Assembly (NCBI GenBank): GCA_002840535.1
Contig: PHBH01000040.1
Span: 1-64,000, forward strand
Source: Deltaproteobacteria bacterium HGW-Deltaproteobacteria-15
Lineage (GTDB): Bacteria; Desulfobacterota; DSM-4660; Desulfatiglandales; HGW-15
Direction of reading: 5' to 3'
Length of the DNA stretch: 64,000 bases
Position numbers and translations under genes: made by a program. The notes below the pieces were generated by a model. The model did not search any database. It worked only from the letters and a program-made list of their open reading frames with translations, and had not been told where the DNA came from. Below, one piece after another: positions 60,034-64,000 of the stretch; within the stretch, counting starts at the first letter, position 1, and the number at the start of each line of letters is the position of its first letter.

Positions 60034-61590
60034 CTATTCCCACTCGATGGTGCTGGGAGGCTTTGAGGAGATGTCAAGAACCACCCGGTTCACACCCCTC
60101 ACATTGTTTATGATCCGATTGGAGATCCTGGCCAGGATCTCGTGGGGCACCCGGGTCCAATCCGCGGTCATGGCGTCCTGACTGTCTACAATCCTTAGCG
60201 CGATCACATGCTCGTACGTCCTTTCATCCCCCATCACGCCAACGGTTTTCACCGGCAAAAGAACTGCAAACGACTGCCACACTTTTTCATAGAGATCCGC
60301 TCTTCGTATTTCGTCCAGGAGAATGAGATCCGCTGATCTCAAGATTTCCAGCCGATCGGGGGTTACCTCTCCCAGAATCCTTACTGCCAAACCCGGTCCT
60401 GGAAATGGCTGGCGCATCACGAGTTCCTTCGGGAGCCCAAGCTCCAGACCCACCAGCCGCGCCTCGTCCTTGAAGAGCTCCCGGAGGGGCTCGATAAGCG
60501 ACAGATTCATCACTTCGGGCAGACCACCCACATTGTGATGGCTCTTGATCGTTGCGGAAGGTCCCTTGAAGGAAACGCTTTCGATCACATCCGGATAAAG
60601 CGTTCCCTGGGCCAGATATCTTGCCCTGCCCAGTTCCCTCGCCTTTGCCTCGAATACGGTTATGAACTCCCGCCCGATGATCTTTCTCTTTTGCTCCGGG
60701 TCGGTCACCCCTTTCAGGCGGCTCAGAAAGTGCTCCGAACTGTCCACCAGATGAACTTTCATCCGGTAGCTGTCCCTGAAGAGTTCCATGACCTCCTGGC
60801 TCTCCCCTCTTCTGAGCAGGCCGTTGTCTACGAAGATGCACGAAAGCTTCTCTCCGATGGCCTTGTGAAGGAGAACGGCGGTAACGGAAGAGTCCACACC
60901 TCCGGAAATGCCGCAGATCACCCTTTCGTTCCCGACCTTCTCTTTCAAGTCCCGGATCGTCCTCTCCACAAAGGAACTCATTGTCCAGAGAGGTTCGCAC
61001 CCGCATATTCTGAAAAGAAAATTCCGGAGAATCCTGGCCCCCTTCGGCGTATGCACCACCTCGGGATGGAACTGCACTCCGAAAAACCGCCCGGACAGAT
61101 CAGACATGGCGGCCACAGGGCTGTTCCTGCTGCTTGCAAGCACCGTGAAGCCGGAGGGCAGGGCTTCGATTCTGTCCCCGTGGCTCATCCAGACGATCTC
61201 TTCCTGCCCCTTCACGAATCCATGGAAAAGGTCCTTGTCATCCTGAACGGCTATAGGGGCGCTGCCGTATTCACGATCATCGGCTCTGGAAACCAGCCCG
61301 CCCATAATATGGGCGAGATACTGCATGCCGTAACAGATTCCAAGGACCGGTACGCCCAGGTCAATGGTTCCTTTGTCGATGATGGGCGCCCCGGTGTCGT
61401 AGATGCTGGCCGGTCCTCCGGAGAGGATGATTCCTGTTGGACTGAAGTCCCGGATTTTTTCCGGGCTCGTGTTAAAGGGATGGATCTCGCAATAGACGTG
61501 TGACTCCCTGACCCTGCGGGCGATCAGCTGGGTGTATTGAGAGCCGAAATCGAGAATCAGAATCTTGTTCCCGTAAATATCCCCGCTCAT
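60034..61590 (-). CDS. guaA: GMP synthase (glutamine-hydrolysing)
   Basis: A 518-residue bifunctional enzyme: class I glutamine amidotransferase (Cys in LGICYGMQ, His-Glu in FHPEVVHT), ATP pyrophosphatase domain with P-loop SGGVDSS, and the C-terminal dimerisation domain ending SKPPSTIEWE. It converts XMP to GMP. It starts eight bases after guaB and is the second gene of a guaBA operon. Normal length, no damage seen. Confidence 0.97.
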   Translation of the reverse strand: MSGDIYGNKILILDFGSQYTQLIARRVRESHVYCEIHPFNTSPEKIRDFSPTGIILSGGPASIYDTGAPIIDKGTIDLGVPVLGICYGMQYLAHIMGGLVSRADDREYGSAPIAVQDDKDLFHGFVKGQEEIVWMSHGDRIEALPSGFTVLASSRNSPVAAMSDLSGRFFGVQFHPEVVHTPKGARILRNFLFRICGCEPLWTMSSFVERTIRDLKEKVGNERVICGISGGVDSSVTAVLLHKAIGEKLSCIFVDNGLLRRGESQEVMELFRDSYRMKVHLVDSSEHFLSRLKGVTDPEQKRKIIGREFITVFEAKARELGRARYLAQGTLYPDVIESVSFKGPSATIKSHHNVGGLPEVMNLSLIEPLRELFKDEARLVGLELGLPKELVMRQPFPGPGLAVRILGEVTPDRLEILRSADLILLDEIRRADLYEKVWQSFAVLLPVKTVGVMGDERTYEHVIALRIVDSQDAMTADWTRVPHEILARISNRIINNVRGVNRVVLDISSKPPSTIEWE

Positions 61591-61598
61591 GGACTCCT

Positions 61599-63062
61599 TT
61601 ACTCCAACCGATAATTCGGAGCTTCCTTGATGATGATGACATCATGGACATGGCTTTCCCTCAGTCCTGCAGGGGTGATTCGAATGAACCTCGGCTTCTT
61701 CTGGAGCTCGCCGATGTCCTTGCAGCCAAGATAACCCATTCCTGCCCGCAGTCCTCCCACCAGTTGATACACCGTATCCGAAAGAGGACCTCGATAAGGA
61801 ACCCGTCCCACAATGCCCTCCGGCACCAGCTTCTTGTCCGTTTCCACATCGCCCTGAAAGTAGCGGTCCTTGCTGCCTTCCTTCATGGCCTCGATGGAGC
61901 CCATGCCGCGGTATACCTTGTAGGTTCTGCCCTGAAAAAGGATGGTCTCACCCGGGCTTTCTTCAGTCCCCGCAAACAGGCTTCCGATCATGACCGAGTC
62001 CGCTCCTCCTGCCAGGGCCTTAGTGATGTCGCCCGAGTACTTGATTCCGCCGTCTGCGATTATCGGGATATCGTGCTTCCCGGCCTCTTCCGCGCACCTC
62101 ATGATGGCGGTCATCTGCGGAACTCCTACTCCTGCAACGACCCTGGTCGTGCATATGGAGCCCGGTCCGACTCCCACTTTGACACCATCCATCCCCGCAT
62201 CGATAAGGGCCTTTGTTCCCTCCGCGGTGGCCACGTTGCCGGCGATCACCTGGAGGTTCGGGAACCTCTTCTTGACCATCTCCGCAGCGCGGATGACCCC
62301 CTCCGAGTGCCCATGGGCCGTATCGACCACGATCACGTCCGCACTCGCTGCGGCAAGCCGGTGGACCCTTTCCATCAAATCCGGCCCGGTGCCCACACCC
62401 GCACCGACCCTGAGCCTCCCTCTTTCATCCTTGCATGACAAGGGGTACTTCTTGATCTTCTCGATGTCCTTGATGGTGATCAGACCGACCAGCTTTCCGT
62501 CTTCATCTACAACCAGGAGCTTTTCGATTCTCCGCGCATGGAGAATTCTCTTGGACTCCTCAAGGGTGATGCCTGTCTTGGCCGTAGCGAGATTCTCCTT
62601 GGTCATGACATCTCCCACCGGCTGGTCCAGGTTGGTCTCGAACCGCAGGTCCCGGTTGGTAATGATGCCGACGAGGTTGCCTTCCTTGACGACGGGCACC
62701 CCTGAAATCCTGTACTTGCTCATGATCTCCAGAACGTCCACCAGCTTCCGGTCCGGCTCTATGGAGATAGGGTCCACGATCATTCCGCTTTCCGACTTCT
62801 TCACCTTTTCCACTTCGAGAACCTGCCGGTCAATGCTCATGTTGCGGTGAATGATGCCGATCCCGCCCTGCCTGGCCAGCGTAATGGCGGTGGCCGATTC
62901 CGTCACCGTGTCCATGGCCGCACTGACGATCGGCACATTCATGGAGATCGTTCTGGTCAACCTGGTTTTCACATCCACTTCGTTCGGAAGCACGGAGGAA
63001 CGGTCCGGCACCAGGACCACGTCATCAAAGGTGTACCCGTCTTTCATATCGATTCTGTCCAT
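61599..63062 (-). CDS. guaB: inosine-5'-monophosphate dehydrogenase
   Basis: A 487-residue IMPDH: TFDDVVLVP and SAAMDTVTE near the N-terminus, two CBS domains (about 95-205), the active-site Cys loop GPGSICTTRVVAG (about 300-312), and the flap with YRGMGSIEAM and KDRYFQG. It oxidises IMP to XMP, the first committed step of guanine nucleotide synthesis. The frame opens at 63125, but the ATG at 63062 has GAGGG six bases before it and corresponds to the family N-terminus MDRIDMKDGYTFDD. First gene of the guaBA operon. Confidence 0.96.
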   Translation of the reverse strand: MDRIDMKDGYTFDDVVLVPDRSSVLPNEVDVKTRLTRTISMNVPIVSAAMDTVTESATAITLARQGGIGIIHRNMSIDRQVLEVEKVKKSESGMIVDPISIEPDRKLVDVLEIMSKYRISGVPVVKEGNLVGIITNRDLRFETNLDQPVGDVMTKENLATAKTGITLEESKRILHARRIEKLLVVDEDGKLVGLITIKDIEKIKKYPLSCKDERGRLRVGAGVGTGPDLMERVHRLAAASADVIVVDTAHGHSEGVIRAAEMVKKRFPNLQVIAGNVATAEGTKALIDAGMDGVKVGVGPGSICTTRVVAGVGVPQMTAIMRCAEEAGKHDIPIIADGGIKYSGDITKALAGGADSVMIGSLFAGTEESPGETILFQGRTYKVYRGMGSIEAMKEGSKDRYFQGDVETDKKLVPEGIVGRVPYRGPLSDTVYQLVGGLRAGMGYLGCKDIGELQKKPRFIRITPAGLRESHVHDVIIIKEAPNYRLE

Positions 63063-63184
63063 GTAATCCCTCAATATCTGGAATGGCGAAGCTTTCGCCG
63101 GAACGGCTTTGAAGGAACGTAACAAACAGTCCCTTCCTTTTCAATCAAAAAAGGTTGCAATGATTAAGGAATTAGGAAACTCCC

Positions 63185-63673
63185 TTACTCCCAGTAACCC
63201 ATTCTTTCCCAGAACTCTTTGTCCTTGACCATCCACTTTCGGCCGAATTTTTCGTCGTAGTAGGAAGCAAACCTGTTGAGCCATCTGGACCAGAGATTCT
63301 TTCCCTTCTCTTTGGCCTCCAGCACATCCTCAAGATAGGTGGTAATCTCGCCCATCTTTTCCTTGGGGACGTAATATGCCGCCCCTTTGTTGTAGGATTT
63401 GATGGTGTCCTCAGGACTCAATGCGTGGGCGGTGAGCATGATCGGGATAACATTCTTCCGATTGGCGATCTCCAGCAGCCCATACCCGTCAACCCCCATG
63501 ATATCCAGGATGGCGATGTCGAAGTGCTGGCTTTCGAGCAGGTTTTTGCCCTCCTCGAAGGTGCGGGCTTTTACAACCTCGCACATGTTCAAGAGCGATT
63601 CCATGGTGTCGAGAACATCCGGCTCATCGTCCACCACAAGAATTCTTGAATAATTCAGCAGTCGTGTCGTCAT
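63185..63673 (-). CDS. response regulator receiver protein with C-terminal extension
   Basis: A 162-residue protein: receiver domain (VVDDEPDVLDTM, phospho-Asp in ILDIMGVDGYG, Thr in LTAHA, Lys in VPKEKMG) followed by a ~45-residue aromatic-rich tail (NLWSRWLNRFASYYDEKFGR, then WMVKDKEFWERMGYWE) unlike known output domains. The ATG at 63673 has AAGGAGG before it. It is 123 bp upstream of guaB and transcribed the same way. The tail suggests a protein-interaction output. Confidence 0.88.
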   Translation of the reverse strand: MTTRLLNYSRILVVDDEPDVLDTMESLLNMCEVVKARTFEEGKNLLESQHFDIAILDIMGVDGYGLLEIANRKNVIPIMLTAHALSPEDTIKSYNKGAAYYVPKEKMGEITTYLEDVLEAKEKGKNLWSRWLNRFASYYDEKFGRKWMVKDKEFWERMGYWE

Positions 63674-63774
63674 TTTGAAACCTCCTTCGGCTGGTTTTTC
63701 AGTGCTGTTCAATGAATCAAACTATGATATTCCTCGTGCTCTTCGATCCTTCGGGGTGAGATATCCCTTCTCTT

Positions 63775-63850
63775 TTACCACGAAGGACACGAAAAGCACG
63801 AAGGGAGATTTTTTGTGCCTTTTGGTCTTTTCGTGAGACTCTTTGCCTTT
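63775..63850. repeat. inverted arms of 9-bp phased repeats (CACGAAGGA / TTTTCGTG type)
   Basis: Left arm ACCACGAAGGACACGAAAAG and CACGAAGGG units every 9 bases (63777-63805); right arm TTGTGCCTTTTGGTCTTTTC then GTG (63813-63835). This is the same design as 31998-32120 and resembles repeats seen in many deltaproteobacterial genomes. Confidence 0.65.
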
Positions 63851-63886
63851 CACTTCACTTTTACTTGTATGAAACTTCGTCTAGTT

Positions 63887-63995
63887 AGAGGTTTCAGGTT
63901 TCAGTGTTCAGGTGTCAGGAAAACCGGGCTGACACCCGAAACACCTCCGACCTCTGTCTTCGCTTTGCGCCATGCGCTATGCTCTATGCCGCTTC
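63887..63995. repeat. 7-bp phased repeats at the right window edge
   Basis: AGGTTTCAGGTTTCAGTGTTC with 7-base spacing (63889-63918) faces CTGACACCCGAAACACC (63929-63945). A separate 7-base series GCGCCAT, GCGCTAT, GCTCTAT, GCC follows at 63966-63990. The block continues toward the window end. Confidence 0.6.
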
Positions 63996-64000
63996 CTCAT

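Overview
The window comes from a Gram-negative bacterium, most probably a member of Desulfobacterota (the former Deltaproteobacteria). The inference rests on a partial 16S rRNA gene at the left edge, the TolC, EnvC/FtsEX and outer-membrane protein genes, a selenocysteine-containing SelD, and a very dense set of two-component and sigma-54-type signalling genes. No species is assigned. No tRNA, CRISPR array, intact transposase or prophage was seen.

Layout. 1-1.2 kb: 5' part of a 16S rRNA gene on the minus strand with a tandem rrn promoter. 1.2-9.4 kb (minus): a DegT-type aminotransferase, then the envelope/division run ftsE-ftsX-envC-ctpA-yibQ-like, and a TolC-type exporter. 9.7-14.4 kb: a small coiled-coil protein, an Rrf2 regulator overlapping a metallo-beta-lactamase-fold hydrolase, then a selenium cluster (LysR regulator, selD with an in-frame UGA and a SECIS hairpin, yedF). 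14.4-30.5 kb (minus): a signalling island with two hybrid kinases, two CheW paralogues, two receiver proteins, an NtrC-type sigma-54 activator with a neighbouring PAS kinase, a serine hydrolase and a PleD-like diguanylate cyclase. Several island genes carry sigma-54-like -24/-12 elements, and two large palindromes look like activator sites. 30.8-35 kb (plus): a membrane protein, an enoyl-CoA hydratase/isomerase homologue, a Mug glycosylase, a universal stress protein and a family III CoA-transferase. 35-43.6 kb: a lipoprotein, a periplasmic protein, a large ABC transporter, an outer-membrane protein, an exported PCMT, an ABM monooxygenase, a hypothetical protein and a GNAT acetyltransferase. 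43.6-50 kb (minus): a benzoylformate-decarboxylase-like ThDP enzyme, a membrane hybrid kinase interrupted by an in-frame TGA, and an S9 lipoprotein peptidase. 50-53 kb: remains of a restriction-modification locus (intact-looking N6-adenine methyltransferase, wrecked BsuBI/PstI-type endonuclease) next to a decapitated LexA fragment and REP-like repeats. 52.8-64 kb: a phosphohexomutase, a lytic transglycosylase, a DUF72 protein, a third CheW, a degenerate RhlB-like helicase, guaB-guaA and a receiver protein.

The points most worth following are: (1) sigma-54-like promoters before all three cheW genes and before two receiver genes, beside an NtrC-type activator, with no CheA or chemoreceptor in the window; (2) enzyme-like proteins that have lost catalytic residues, namely a kinase domain with HKS in place of HRD and a scar where an AAA domain should be, and an RhlB-like protein with damaged motifs I, III, V and VI; (3) a family of intergenic elements whose two arms are phased 7-, 8- or 9-bp repeats facing each other; (4) decayed defence and SOS genes around 50-53 kb; (5) an in-frame TGA splitting a histidine kinase in a selenocysteine-using genome.
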